From positions 1-27,177 of the IMG/VR virus record IMGVR_UViG_3300007516_000112: a stretch of 27,177 bases of DNA; one strand, written 5' to 3'. Below, in pieces: positions 14,227-21,223 of the stretch (positions within the stretch are counted from its first letter, which is position 1; each line of letters begins with the position of its first letter). The stretch is from a virus. Below the pieces are notes generated by a model that saw only the letters and a list, made by a program, of their open reading frames with translations, searched no databases and was not told the origin of the DNA. The position numbers and the translations under genes were made by a program.

Positions 14227-14766
14227 ATGCCTAATCTGCATCAGAACATACAAAATCTTGGCGCTGGCGGTATGTATGGCACCAACACCACATATGGTGG
14301 AGGTGGCGTCCCCGTTGCTCGTTCTGAGATGGATGAGTCACGTATGGGTACTGGACGTCAACCGTCCGCAGAATATCCAGATGGTTACTTAGGAACAATT
14401 CGTTCACGACGCGATGATCGCGGTCGCCCATCTAGTACATCAGACAAAGTTTTAAACGGAATTAAAAACCGTATTGGACAACGGTCTTACCAACGCGGTG
14501 TTCACCGTGGAGAACGTATTGATCCAAGCGATTATTACTATCCATCTGGACTAGAAGCAGATCGTGGGATTAAAAGACAAATGCGCGGCGTTAAAGTAGG
14601 TAGCACAACGCTTACTAAAAAAAACGCAGATAATATTCAACTAGTTCCAGCTCCACATCTACCTAATGATGGTAAAGCAGGTCCTACAGTTAAAAGTGAT
14701 TCACCCGGTCAGATTAACAAACGCCGTGCAGAACAATGGGCACCTATGAAACCAAGGTATCGATAA
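14227..14766 (+). CDS. Gly/Arg-rich protein of unknown function, 179 aa
   Basis: First gene of an island of short polar proteins. The N-terminus is Gly-rich (LGAGGMYGTNTTYGGGG), followed by a basic middle with RSRRDDRGRP and YQRGVHRGERIDP, and a Lys/Arg tail ending MKPRYR. It lacks Cys and any recognisable domain and is probably disordered with strong positive charge. Expression is probably from the leaderless TATAAT promoter directly upstream. The stop overlaps the next ATG (TAATG). A DNA-binding or virion-internal role would fit the composition but is speculation. Confidence 0.65.
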   Translation: MPNLHQNIQNLGAGGMYGTNTTYGGGGVPVARSEMDESRMGTGRQPSAEYPDGYLGTIRSRRDDRGRPSSTSDKVLNGIKNRIGQRSYQRGVHRGERIDPSDYYYPSGLEADRGIKRQMRGVKVGSTTLTKKNADNIQLVPAPHLPNDGKAGPTVKSDSPGQINKRRAEQWAPMKPRYR

Positions 14767-15098
14767 TGGCAGGACGTTTTGGAGACGGCGTATACAGCCG
14801 TAAACCGTGGAATGACCAACCACCACAGGATTACATTGGGCCTTTTGGTAGCAACCGCGAGCGTTTAATTAAGCAGGCTATGGCAGCCTACACAATGACT
14901 TCAGAAGAGATTCAATTGTACGTTCGCCCAAGTTTGCCTCAGATTGAGATGTTTCCAGATAAGTATGGTTACACCCGAAAAGAATACGGAATCGAAGATA
15001 TTATTGAGCTAACTGGTCGAAGCGCCACTAGAACAGACTTTTCTGGTGAGGCTACTACTACTGAGTCAACCAGCAGAAATACGTTAGGAGCCGTGTAA
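14766..15098 (+). CDS. Protein of unknown function, 110 aa
   Basis: ATG 14766 overlaps the previous stop (TAATG), so it is preferred to in-frame starts upstream. The product has a basic, aromatic N-terminus (FGDGVYSRKPWNDQPPQDYI), a helix RERLIKQAMAAYTMTSEEIQ, a middle element PQIEMFPDKYGYTRKEYG and a Thr/Ser-rich tail. It appears more folded than its neighbours, with a helix and aromatic core. No family was recognised. Stop and next ATG overlap again, which supports polycistronic translation. Confidence 0.63.
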   Translation: MAGRFGDGVYSRKPWNDQPPQDYIGPFGSNRERLIKQAMAAYTMTSEEIQLYVRPSLPQIEMFPDKYGYTRKEYGIEDIIELTGRSATRTDFSGEATTTESTSRNTLGAV

Positions 15099-15274
15099 TG
15101 GGACGCAATAAAAAAGATTTTGATGAAGGTCAAGATTACAGTGATGACCCAGTTGTTAACCGACTTGCCGCTAGAGGTATAGTAAAAAATACACACGGGT
15201 CTAAAAAGCCCGGGTTTAGGGAAGATGGCGGCGAAATTGAGTACATGCAAGAGCCAGATTCAGATAGATACTAA
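15098..15274 (+). CDS. Small acidic protein, 58 aa
   Basis: A 58-codon frame with ribosome site AGGAG eight bases before ATG 15098 and a start that overlaps the preceding stop (TAATG). The product is polar and acidic: it starts MGRNKKDFDEGQDYSDDP, has a short helix VVNRLAARGIV and ends EPDSDRY. No domain is recognised. The overlap and the ribosome site give good support that it is a real gene. Confidence 0.6.
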   Translation: MGRNKKDFDEGQDYSDDPVVNRLAARGIVKNTHGSKKPGFREDGGEIEYMQEPDSDRY

Positions 15275-15279
15275 AAAAC

Positions 15280-15513
15280 ATGGTTAAAGACCCAGGATTA
15301 TTGACAGATTCCACAGGTGACGGCATGGCTGGTGCTATAGACTTGTCGTTGGAAACACAACAAAATTTAAAAAAGACTTATTACAACGGCTCTAAGCCAT
15401 GTACTGAGTGTGGTTTAGCAATGAACCCAGTAGAAGCAATGCATTCAACCGGACTATGCCCTAACTGCAAACGTCGGAAGAGTACCAAACTAGTGAAAGG
15501 CCGAATGATATGA
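15280..15513 (+). CDS. Zinc ribbon protein, 77 aa
   Basis: Starts at ATG 15280, five bases after the previous stop and without a clear ribosome site. A single zinc ribbon is formed by CTEC (41-44) and CPNC (60-63), followed by a very basic tail KRRKSTKLVKGR. The N-terminal 35 residues contain a DSTGDG turn and a helix. The basic tail suggests nucleic acid binding. The stop overlaps the next ATG (ATGA). Function is unknown. Confidence 0.6.
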   Translation: MVKDPGLLTDSTGDGMAGAIDLSLETQQNLKKTYYNGSKPCTECGLAMNPVEAMHSTGLCPNCKRRKSTKLVKGRMI

Positions 15514-15716
15514 CAGTACGAGTAGCGCGTTCACAGAACGCTGAAATGAACGAGGGCGCAACAGACGGTAAATACCGCAAGCGCCGTCCAAACACAACAG
15601 TCGCAGCAGGTATGGGCGATCAGGAAGTTGTTAAGAACCGTTCAGGTCTACACCCATATATGAACTATGGTTTTATTAACTCTGAAGAAGCCAACAAAGT
15701 TAACCCACTGGGCTAA
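15510..15716 (+). CDS. Small basic protein, 68 aa
   Basis: ATG 15510 overlaps the zinc ribbon gene by four bases, with GAAAGG upstream. The product has a basic patch DGKYRKRRPNTT and a region with SGLHPYMNYGFINSEEANKV. It lacks Cys and hydrophobic segments. No family was recognised; it belongs to the island of short polar proteins and, like them, is probably poorly ordered. Confidence 0.57.
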   Translation: MTVRVARSQNAEMNEGATDGKYRKRRPNTTVAAGMGDQEVVKNRSGLHPYMNYGFINSEEANKVNPLG

Positions 15717-15718
15717 TA

Positions 15719-15883
15719 ATGCTTCCTAAAAGCCCTCAGTTTACCCACACCGCTAAAGCAAAAGATGGAAGTTGGTCTGGCTCAGTTACACCTATGGGCG
15801 CCAAAAGTGCGGCTCACGCAAAAGGTATTATTGAACAAGACGGTAAGTATGAAGTTACTACAGATAAAGATGGAGGCCGTTAA
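15719..15883 (+). CDS. Small polar protein, 54 aa
   Basis: A 54-codon frame that starts two bases after the previous stop (TAA TAATG) and ends at TAA 15881-15883. The product is Lys, Gly and Ser rich (FTHTAKAKDGSWSGSVTPMG, GKYEVTTDKDGGR) and may form a small beta-type fold. There is only weak ribosome site support, so translation probably depends on coupling. Function is unknown. Confidence 0.5.
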   Translation: MLPKSPQFTHTAKAKDGSWSGSVTPMGAKSAAHAKGIIEQDGKYEVTTDKDGGR

Positions 15884-15885
15884 TT

Positions 15886-16305
15886 ATGGAACCAAATAAA
15901 AGACAGTTTCCACTTAGCCACGTTAAGACTCTTCGTAACATAGGTGAAGATAACTTCCAATACCAAGGTGATAACGAAGGTAAAGTAAAAGGCGGAAGTT
16001 ACGAAATAAAAGACCGTGGCTACAACGACAAGTACGAAGCCTCTGCTAGTTTTGAAATTCCAGGATCAAAGACGCAAAAAAATTATGGCTTAAGCCCTGC
16101 ACGCACTAGTGGTTATTCCGATCCTGAGAACATGCAGGATACTTTTGACACCCCTAATGCTGCTCGCCAAGCAGCAGTTAACAACGCTTCAACAGAACAC
16201 GCTAAAAACATTAAAAGTGGCGCGTTTGTAAAAGAACCTCAAACAATCAAAAAGGGTGGCGTAGTTAAGATTGACTCCAACCCTGTAAAGAAAAAGGGTA
16301 AGTAA
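15886..16305 (+). CDS. Polar repeat-poor protein of unknown function, 139 aa
   Basis: ATG 15886 is two bases after the previous stop, with GGAGG about ten bases upstream. The product is strongly hydrophilic: N-terminal RQFPLSHVKTLRNIGEDNFQ, a Gly/Lys/Tyr-rich middle (KGGSYEIKDRGYNDKYEA), an Asn/Ala-rich helix AARQAAVNNASTEHAKNI, and a Lys-rich end VKKKGK. There are no Cys. Its stop overlaps the next gene's ATG by one base (TAATG). No family was recognised. Confidence 0.6.
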   Translation: MEPNKRQFPLSHVKTLRNIGEDNFQYQGDNEGKVKGGSYEIKDRGYNDKYEASASFEIPGSKTQKNYGLSPARTSGYSDPENMQDTFDTPNAARQAAVNNASTEHAKNIKSGAFVKEPQTIKKGGVVKIDSNPVKKKGK

Positions 16306-16742
16306 TGTCAGAGATGAAAGATTCCGCAGATTCAGCGGCAGATAAAGACGTTTCTGCAAGAGCTAGCCGTGCTAACAAAAACCGTGTTATTTATAACGAG
16401 TCTGACGATTTAATGAGGAAACAAGTTCCAGGCGGGCGCAAAGAAGTAGAAGGCATGCCAACCCCAGGAATGGACTCAAACGTTCCTCACGAGCGTGCAA
16501 TGGCTCAGCATTCATCAGATTTTATTTCAGCATCCGCTACAAATAACCGCGGAAAAATGGAAGCCTCACGTGCTGCTTTTCACGCAGTAAAGTCGGCTTC
16601 TGGACGTGGAACACCTCGTGGCGTAGAGACTCCTTGCACTGGCTCTGGTTGCGTCAAAACTGCCCCAACCAACAAAGACACCTGCGGTGAAAGTGGTTGC
16701 GGTAAATCCCTAAACAAGGATGTAAGCCGCCCTAAAGAGTAG
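16305..16742 (+). CDS. Polar protein with paired CxxSGC motifs, 145 aa
   Basis: Residues 1-105 are hydrophilic and probably disordered, with a helical segment around KMEASRAAFHAVKSAS. Near the C-terminus two similar short elements appear: CTGSGCVKT and CGESGCGKS, about 12 residues apart. Together they supply four Cys in CxxxxC pairs, which could hold one metal ion or form disulfides. The gene is the last of the short-protein island. Its TAG stop begins the TAG-NN-hexamer-6-ATG layout of the next gene. No family was recognised. Confidence 0.6.
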   Translation: MSEMKDSADSAADKDVSARASRANKNRVIYNESDDLMRKQVPGGRKEVEGMPTPGMDSNVPHERAMAQHSSDFISASATNNRGKMEASRAAFHAVKSASGRGTPRGVETPCTGSGCVKTAPTNKDTCGESGCGKSLNKDVSRPKE

Positions 16743-16744
16743 TG

Positions 16745-16756
16745 TAGTATTCGGTC
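16745..16756 (+). promoter_or_regulatory. Leaderless promoter candidate TAGTAT
   Basis: TAGTAT (16745-16750) follows the TAG stop by two bases and precedes ATG 16757 by exactly six bases. There is no ribosome site before this ATG. Spacing to the stop and to the ATG is identical to the sites at 14215 and 18201. Confidence 0.45.
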
Positions 16757-17299
16757 ATGGTACTTGACCTTTCTACGTTAGCAAACAAAAAAGATGAACA
16801 TCGTATCCTTGTTTTGGCATGTAAAGACTGCTCCACAATGGAAGAAATTCCAGTTGATGAGCGCTACCCAATTAAAAACCAAGGTGATAACCCATACCTT
16901 GCTTTAGCTTTAGATAAACACCAACGCCCCCAACCACACTTAGGTGTGCTTTTTGACGTTGACTTTGCTGTGTGGATAAGCGACACAGGTCGCAAAAAGA
17001 TCCATGCTCAGGTACTTGAAGGTCTTGGCGGTAAGGGTCTTGGCGAAGACGTGTACGCAGCAAAAGATAATTACTCAGCAGATGCTATGACCTGTTTTCA
17101 AGCCCACAACAAGCCTGAAGGCCAATGCCCTGATTACAAATCAGGCGCTAAATTAATTAAAATTGATGTGATGAAACAAGAACGTCGTGATGCTGGGCTA
17201 TCGCAAGAAAAACTTCCGTCATTTTATTTGTGCGATTTCTGCCCGGTTAAAAGTTTTAACATGATGAAGAGCAACGAATTAAGAGGACTATACAAATGA
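16757..17299 (+). CDS. Cys-rich phage protein of unknown function, 180 aa
   Basis: Three Cys groups are visible: ACKDCST (21-27), CFQAHNKPEGQCPDYKSG (about 112-129) and CDFCPVKSF (157-165). With the His in QAHN these could form one or two zinc or Fe-S sites. Between the first two groups lies a folded region with PHLGVLFDVDFAVWIS and KIHAQVLEGLGGKGLGED. Similar C-x-x-HN-x-P-x-x-x-C-x-DY patterns are, from memory, known in actinophage proteins of unknown function. The gene likely starts leaderless and its stop overlaps the next ATG (ATGA), placing it at the head of the module with the proteasome-like protein. Confidence 0.68.
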   Translation: MVLDLSTLANKKDEHRILVLACKDCSTMEEIPVDERYPIKNQGDNPYLALALDKHQRPQPHLGVLFDVDFAVWISDTGRKKIHAQVLEGLGGKGLGEDVYAAKDNYSADAMTCFQAHNKPEGQCPDYKSGAKLIKIDVMKQERRDAGLSQEKLPSFYLCDFCPVKSFNMMKSNELRGLYK

Positions 17300-17613
17300 C
17301 AGAAGAAACAACTCCAGAGGTTGAAGTTGATACTTTAGAAAAAGTAAAAGCAGACGCTGAAACTGCGTTTATAATTATTAAAAGCAAAGACGGCACTTGG
17401 AAAGCCACCGTCGATGTTTCCGCGGCGTTTTTGATTGAGCGCCCAGCTACGCGTACTGACGTAAAGACTGGATCACGCGAAATTTATGATTTTTTGTCAG
17501 AAGATGACGTTGCTCGCTTTACTGCCGCAAAAATTTCAGCCCAAAATCAGACAGACACCGAGCGAGCAACCGCTGGTGTGAGGCATGCTTTATCCAATAG
17601 AGACATTCTGTAA
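17296..17613 (+). CDS. Small acidic protein of unknown function, 105 aa
   Basis: Starts in an ATGA overlap with the Cys-rich gene. The N-terminus is acidic (TEETTPEVEVDTLEKVKADA), followed by a strand-rich part AFIIIKSKDGTWKATVDVSA, an ERPATRTDVKTGSREIYDFL stretch and a C-terminal helix. It resembles a small alpha/beta domain. No known family was recognised. It is followed 18 bases later by the proteasome-like gene and may be functionally linked with it. Confidence 0.62.
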   Translation: MTEETTPEVEVDTLEKVKADAETAFIIIKSKDGTWKATVDVSAAFLIERPATRTDVKTGSREIYDFLSEDDVARFTAAKISAQNQTDTERATAGVRHALSNRDIL

Positions 17614-17631
17614 CTACATTAGGGAATCCTT

Positions 17632-18198
17632 ATGACAACGCTTGTTGCGGTTCAGGGTGACGGGTGGACGGTAATTGGATGCGACAGTCGTGCATCTGAT
17701 GAAGACGGCCGCTTTATGGAACTTGCTACCTCTAAAATTGTAGACAACAACGGTGTTTTACTTGCAGTCTCTGGCGCTTCACGTGGTGGAAACATTACAC
17801 AGTTTGGTTGGAAACCTCCTAAGCCACGTGTCAATGAAGACCTTGATGTATTTATGACTAAAAAATTTATTCCGTCAATGCGTAAAGCTTTTATTGCAGC
17901 TGGTTACGACGCAAAAGATGATGGGGACGCAGCTTGGCAAGACTCTAATTTAATAGTTTCAATACGCGGAGTTATTTACCCAGTGTTCAACGACTACTCG
18001 TGGGATCGAGAAGAGCGGGGCATTTATTACTCTGGTAGCGGAGGAGACGTTGCCTTGGGAGCACTGGAAGCGCTCGACTACAGAAAAGCCAAGTCCCCAG
18101 AAGGCGTAGAAAAATTAATACGCAAAGCAATAGAAATTGCTTGCAAACATGATATTTATTCTGGTGGAGAGATACACACCCATATTCAATACGAATAG
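17632..18198 (+). CDS. 20S proteasome beta / HslV-like Ntn hydrolase
   Basis: 188 residues. After removal of Met1, Thr2 becomes the N-terminal nucleophile (TTLVAV). The other active-site residues are present: Asp18 in IGCDSRAS (D17 of the family), Lys35 in ATSKIV (near K33, one residue off), the GSGG turn at 135-138 and D174/S177 in DIYSGG. The sheet elements GVLLAVSG and SNLIVSIRG fit the Ntn fold. There is no propeptide, as in HslV. Family members are threonine proteases working in ring complexes with an ATPase. No alpha subunit, ATPase or pupylation gene lies in the window, so it might use host partners or work alone. Ribosome site AGGGA precedes it. Confidence 0.8.
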   Translation: MTTLVAVQGDGWTVIGCDSRASDEDGRFMELATSKIVDNNGVLLAVSGASRGGNITQFGWKPPKPRVNEDLDVFMTKKFIPSMRKAFIAAGYDAKDDGDAAWQDSNLIVSIRGVIYPVFNDYSWDREERGIYYSGSGGDVALGALEALDYRKAKSPEGVEKLIRKAIEIACKHDIYSGGEIHTHIQYE

Positions 18199-18200
18199 TT

Positions 18201-18212
18201 TAGACTGTACTT
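18201..18212 (+). promoter_or_regulatory. Leaderless promoter candidate TAGACT
   Basis: TAGACT (18201-18206) starts two bases after the TAG stop of the proteasome-like gene and ends exactly six bases before ATG 18213, which has no ribosome site. It is the third junction with this layout. Confidence 0.45.
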
Positions 18213-19145
18213 ATGGACTTTTACGAGGCATTATCTGCGCGAGCAGTTCCCGTAAACATAGAGCCGTCCAATACATCTTATTTTAGCAAGCCAGAGATTG
18301 GTCTTGACCCCCGATTATTTCGTAACAACAAGTTAATCCCAGCCGTACGTAGTTCCGTACTTACTGTTTTATTTAATTATTTAGATTCCCTTTACAAAAG
18401 CTCAAACGCTTGGACGTTTGCTTGGCTAGCCGGTTCTGGAGTGTCGCATCAATGGGCAGCAAAACGGCTTCCAGGAGATTTAGATTGTTTGGTAGGAATT
18501 AACTACGAAGTGTTTCGTAGTTCTAACTTACAATTTACAGGTCTTAGCAACCAAGAGATTGCAAGCATGTTAAACGAAGGCTTTCGAACAGATTTGTGGC
18601 CTTTGACTGACAAGTTTATGGACGCGTTTGAGTTAACTTTTTACGTTAACGTACAGACCGATTTGTCAAAGATAAAGCCATACGCCGCTTATTCGTTAAT
18701 TGCAGACGACTGGCTAGTACAACCAACAATGGAGGAAGCACCAACAGATCCATCTTGGAATAAAAAAATTGAAAAAGATAAAAGCCAAGCAGCAGACATA
18801 ATTGCACGTTACGCAACCGCTTTAACTCATATTACAAATGCTCCCAACACGGCAATGCGCATAAACGCAGAACGAGCACTTCGTATGTCTGTTAAACAAG
18901 CATTAGAACTTTACGAAGAAATACACAAAGGAAGAAAATACGCGTTTAGCGAAGATGGTTCTGGGTACTTAGACTTTGCTAATTACCGTTGGCAAGCCGG
19001 TAAAGAATCCGGAATAGTCCAAGCATTGGGCAAATTAAAAGAAATTGCAGACTTATCCGACAAAGACTTTGCCGCCTCTACCTATGGGGTAGAGTTACCT
19101 GATGTATCAACTTTGATTCGTCGGGCTGCTACACGCAATAACTAA
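18213..19145 (+). CDS. Nucleotidyltransferase-fold protein
   Basis: 310 residues. The segment AWLAGSGVSHQW (71-81, G74-S75) followed by RLPGDLDCLVGINY (85-98, with D89 and D91) is the GS...DxD core of the polymerase-beta-type nucleotidyltransferase superfamily. A later acidic residue in the FELTFYVNV strand region would be the third metal ligand. The C-terminal 150 residues are helical (IARYATALTHITNAPNTAMR). The substrate, whether tRNA, protein, small molecule or modified nucleotide, is not clear. It probably has its own leaderless start. It precedes a HAD-like and a TGT-like gene. Confidence 0.75.
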   Translation: MDFYEALSARAVPVNIEPSNTSYFSKPEIGLDPRLFRNNKLIPAVRSSVLTVLFNYLDSLYKSSNAWTFAWLAGSGVSHQWAAKRLPGDLDCLVGINYEVFRSSNLQFTGLSNQEIASMLNEGFRTDLWPLTDKFMDAFELTFYVNVQTDLSKIKPYAAYSLIADDWLVQPTMEEAPTDPSWNKKIEKDKSQAADIIARYATALTHITNAPNTAMRINAERALRMSVKQALELYEEIHKGRKYAFSEDGSGYLDFANYRWQAGKESGIVQALGKLKEIADLSDKDFAASTYGVELPDVSTLIRRAATRNN

Positions 19146-19169
19146 AACAACGAAAACGGAGCATTAACT

Positions 19170-19622
19170 GTGGCGGTTTTGATTTACGTAGAGGGCGTAT
19201 TGTCTAGAAAAAATACCCCGATTAAAGATGGTCTTGGTCTTGTAAGAACCATTCAAGAAAAGCATGCAGTTATCTTGCTGTGCGAAGACAAAGCAAAAAC
19301 AGAGCATTGGCTACGAGAAAACAGACTTGCCCGAATTGATAACATAGTTGATTACGACATTCCAGCGCCCGGTGATGACGTAGAACTACGTCAGGCTGAG
19401 TACTGCCGTTCGCTTGGCCCAATTGATTACGCAATAACTTCTAATACGGATTTAGCCTCTAAACTATTAGAACAAGGGTTCAGGGTACTTTTATTCCTAG
19501 ATCCAATCTATTTAGACCACAGATATCGCCCAGACACAGTGGACGGTCGACGCAGTTGGTCAGACATTAAAACAGAATTGAATAAGCAAGCTGACATGTA
19601 TTTAGATGACCCCCGTAAATGA
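19170..19622 (+). CDS. HAD-like protein lacking the catalytic Asp pair
   Basis: 150 residues, GTG start with GGAG eight bases upstream. The N-terminal strand VLIYVEGVL sits where HAD phosphatases have DxDG; the nucleophile position is Tyr and the second is Glu. The rest fits the fold: a helix DGLGLVRTIQ, strand HAVILLC with following helix (motif II region), AITSNTDLASKLLEQGFRVL (motif III/IV region) and LFLDPIY. Phosphatase chemistry seems impossible, so it may serve as a binding or scaffold protein. The family call is from pattern only. Its stop overlaps the next start (ATGA), so it is co-translated with the TGT-like protein. Confidence 0.62.
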   Translation: MAVLIYVEGVLSRKNTPIKDGLGLVRTIQEKHAVILLCEDKAKTEHWLRENRLARIDNIVDYDIPAPGDDVELRQAEYCRSLGPIDYAITSNTDLASKLLEQGFRVLLFLDPIYLDHRYRPDTVDGRRSWSDIKTELNKQADMYLDDPRK

Positions 19623-21085
19623 AGATTATCTATTTAGGGGCAGAAGTCCCAAGTAACAGGCTACTTTTAGGGTCTGCTGGAGCACGAGCTGTGGGCGTTA
19701 GTTACTGGAGATTGATGAAGCGCGGTCTACCAAAGACCAAGATTTACCTTTTAAAGAACTACTTTCCAGAAAACATGGAGATTTTAGTTCACCCAGGAAT
19801 ACCTAAAACTCAAGACTTAGGCAGGACTGAACTAGAAGAATTTGCCGCGGACTACGAAGAGTTCATCATAGACAACTTAGATAGAATTACCTACTTCACA
19901 GAATTAACCCACTTTCAGGTGGGTCCAGATTTCATACAAGATCAAAGAGATACCGTTTGGTCTGAAGTGCCTCCCTCTAAATTTCTGCCTGTTTGGAGCC
20001 CTGAGAGTGGGCACAGAGGGCTTGAAGAGATGGCGAGAAAGTACTTAGATATTGCGCTACCGGGCGAGGCTATAGAGGACGCTGTATGGCTGTCTAACAC
20101 GGCTAGGAAGCTCACCACCAACGAAGGAACCCGATTCCATGCTTTGGGTACAGCCCGACCAGACAACCTGCGTCAGGTGTCTGTAGAGACCGCTTCAACG
20201 TTGTCTTGGCTATCACCTATGACTAGGGGTGAGACGATAGTTTGGGACGGTACACGGCTTGTCCGATACCCCAAGAGCATGAAAGAGCAAGCCCGCCCAC
20301 GCCACAAGGCTGTGTACGAAAAGGCTGGTTTAGATTTTGACAAGATCGTTTCAGATGATGCGCAAGAACTTTGCAAATTAGCAGTATGGTCATTTGACCA
20401 ATTAGAGATGAGGTTGACTGTGGGAAATAACTCGAACATATACGATAGTTTCGAGGATCCAGCTGGTGACGATTACGCGGAAACTAACCCCGCAATATCG
20501 GATAGGTTGGGGGTTGAGATGCGGAAACTTCAACCGCGAGATCCGCGGGATATGGGCAATTTACCCGTCTTTGGATTCGATGTTAAGACTGTTATTGAGA
20601 AGGATGACGCAGGTAACGATGTACTTAAAGATGTGCCCGTAGTACAGTCACGAGACACCAGTTTAAGACAATGCGATACGTGTTTTGTTGCGTCAAATTG
20701 TCCCGCTTTTAAACCACAATCAGTGTGCGCATTTAAATTACCAGTAGAGGTAAAGACTAAAGATCAACTTAAGAGTTTAATTAACGCAATCATTGAAATG
20801 CAGGGTCAAAGAGTTGCTTTTATGCGATTTGCGGAAGAACTGAACGGCGGATACGCTGACCCAAATGTCAGCCAAGAGATTGATCGGTTGTTTAAATTGA
20901 TTAAAACTACCAAGGAATTGGATGACTCAAGAGAGTTCATTAGAATGACCGTTGAACGCCAAGGATCAGCCGGAGTACTGTCCCAAATCTTTGGAGAGAA
21001 GGCTAATATTTTGAAAGAAATACCTAATGGAGGGCTTGATGAAGACACCACTACACAGATTATTAAAGACGCAATAGAGGGTTAG
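19619..21085 (+). CDS. TGT/DpdA-like TIM-barrel protein with C-terminal Cys cluster
   Basis: 488 residues. Residues 1-260 follow the order seen in tRNA-guanine transglycosylase-like barrels: strand KIIYLGAE, FIIDNLDRITYFTELT (82-97), FLPVWSPESGHRGLEEMARK (122-141), YLDIALPG, FHALGTARPDNLRQ (173-186), ETASTLSWL (190-198) and ETIVWDG. The strand-then-SxW element resembles the SVDSTSW site of DpdA-type enzymes that place 7-deazaguanine bases in DNA, but the usual Asp nucleophile is not obvious (Glu190 is near). Residues 352-370 hold CDTC, CPAF and C370, a likely zinc or Fe-S site, followed by a helical domain. No preQ0 synthesis genes are visible. Start overlaps the previous stop. Fold call moderate, activity unproven. 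Confidence 0.6.
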   Translation: MKIIYLGAEVPSNRLLLGSAGARAVGVSYWRLMKRGLPKTKIYLLKNYFPENMEILVHPGIPKTQDLGRTELEEFAADYEEFIIDNLDRITYFTELTHFQVGPDFIQDQRDTVWSEVPPSKFLPVWSPESGHRGLEEMARKYLDIALPGEAIEDAVWLSNTARKLTTNEGTRFHALGTARPDNLRQVSVETASTLSWLSPMTRGETIVWDGTRLVRYPKSMKEQARPRHKAVYEKAGLDFDKIVSDDAQELCKLAVWSFDQLEMRLTVGNNSNIYDSFEDPAGDDYAETNPAISDRLGVEMRKLQPRDPRDMGNLPVFGFDVKTVIEKDDAGNDVLKDVPVVQSRDTSLRQCDTCFVASNCPAFKPQSVCAFKLPVEVKTKDQLKSLINAIIEMQGQRVAFMRFAEELNGGYADPNVSQEIDRLFKLIKTTKELDDSREFIRMTVERQGSAGVLSQIFGEKANILKEIPNGGLDEDTTTQIIKDAIEG

Positions 21086-21223
21086 ACATATCGTATATGT
21101 TCGTGTTTAATGCGCGAATCTGTACAGACGCTTTACAAGCATAAAAATTGCTTTAACACTCTGTGAAATGTAGGGTGCGGTTTAGTAAAATTACGTTTCC
21201 AACCAATCGAAAGAGGATTAATA

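Noticed and set aside
21086-21223. Possible cobalamin riboswitch before the B12-dependent reductase.
   Set aside because: The gap is only 138 bases and I found no B12-box-like element or multi-arm fold; only a weak promoter-like sequence and a five-base inverted repeat.
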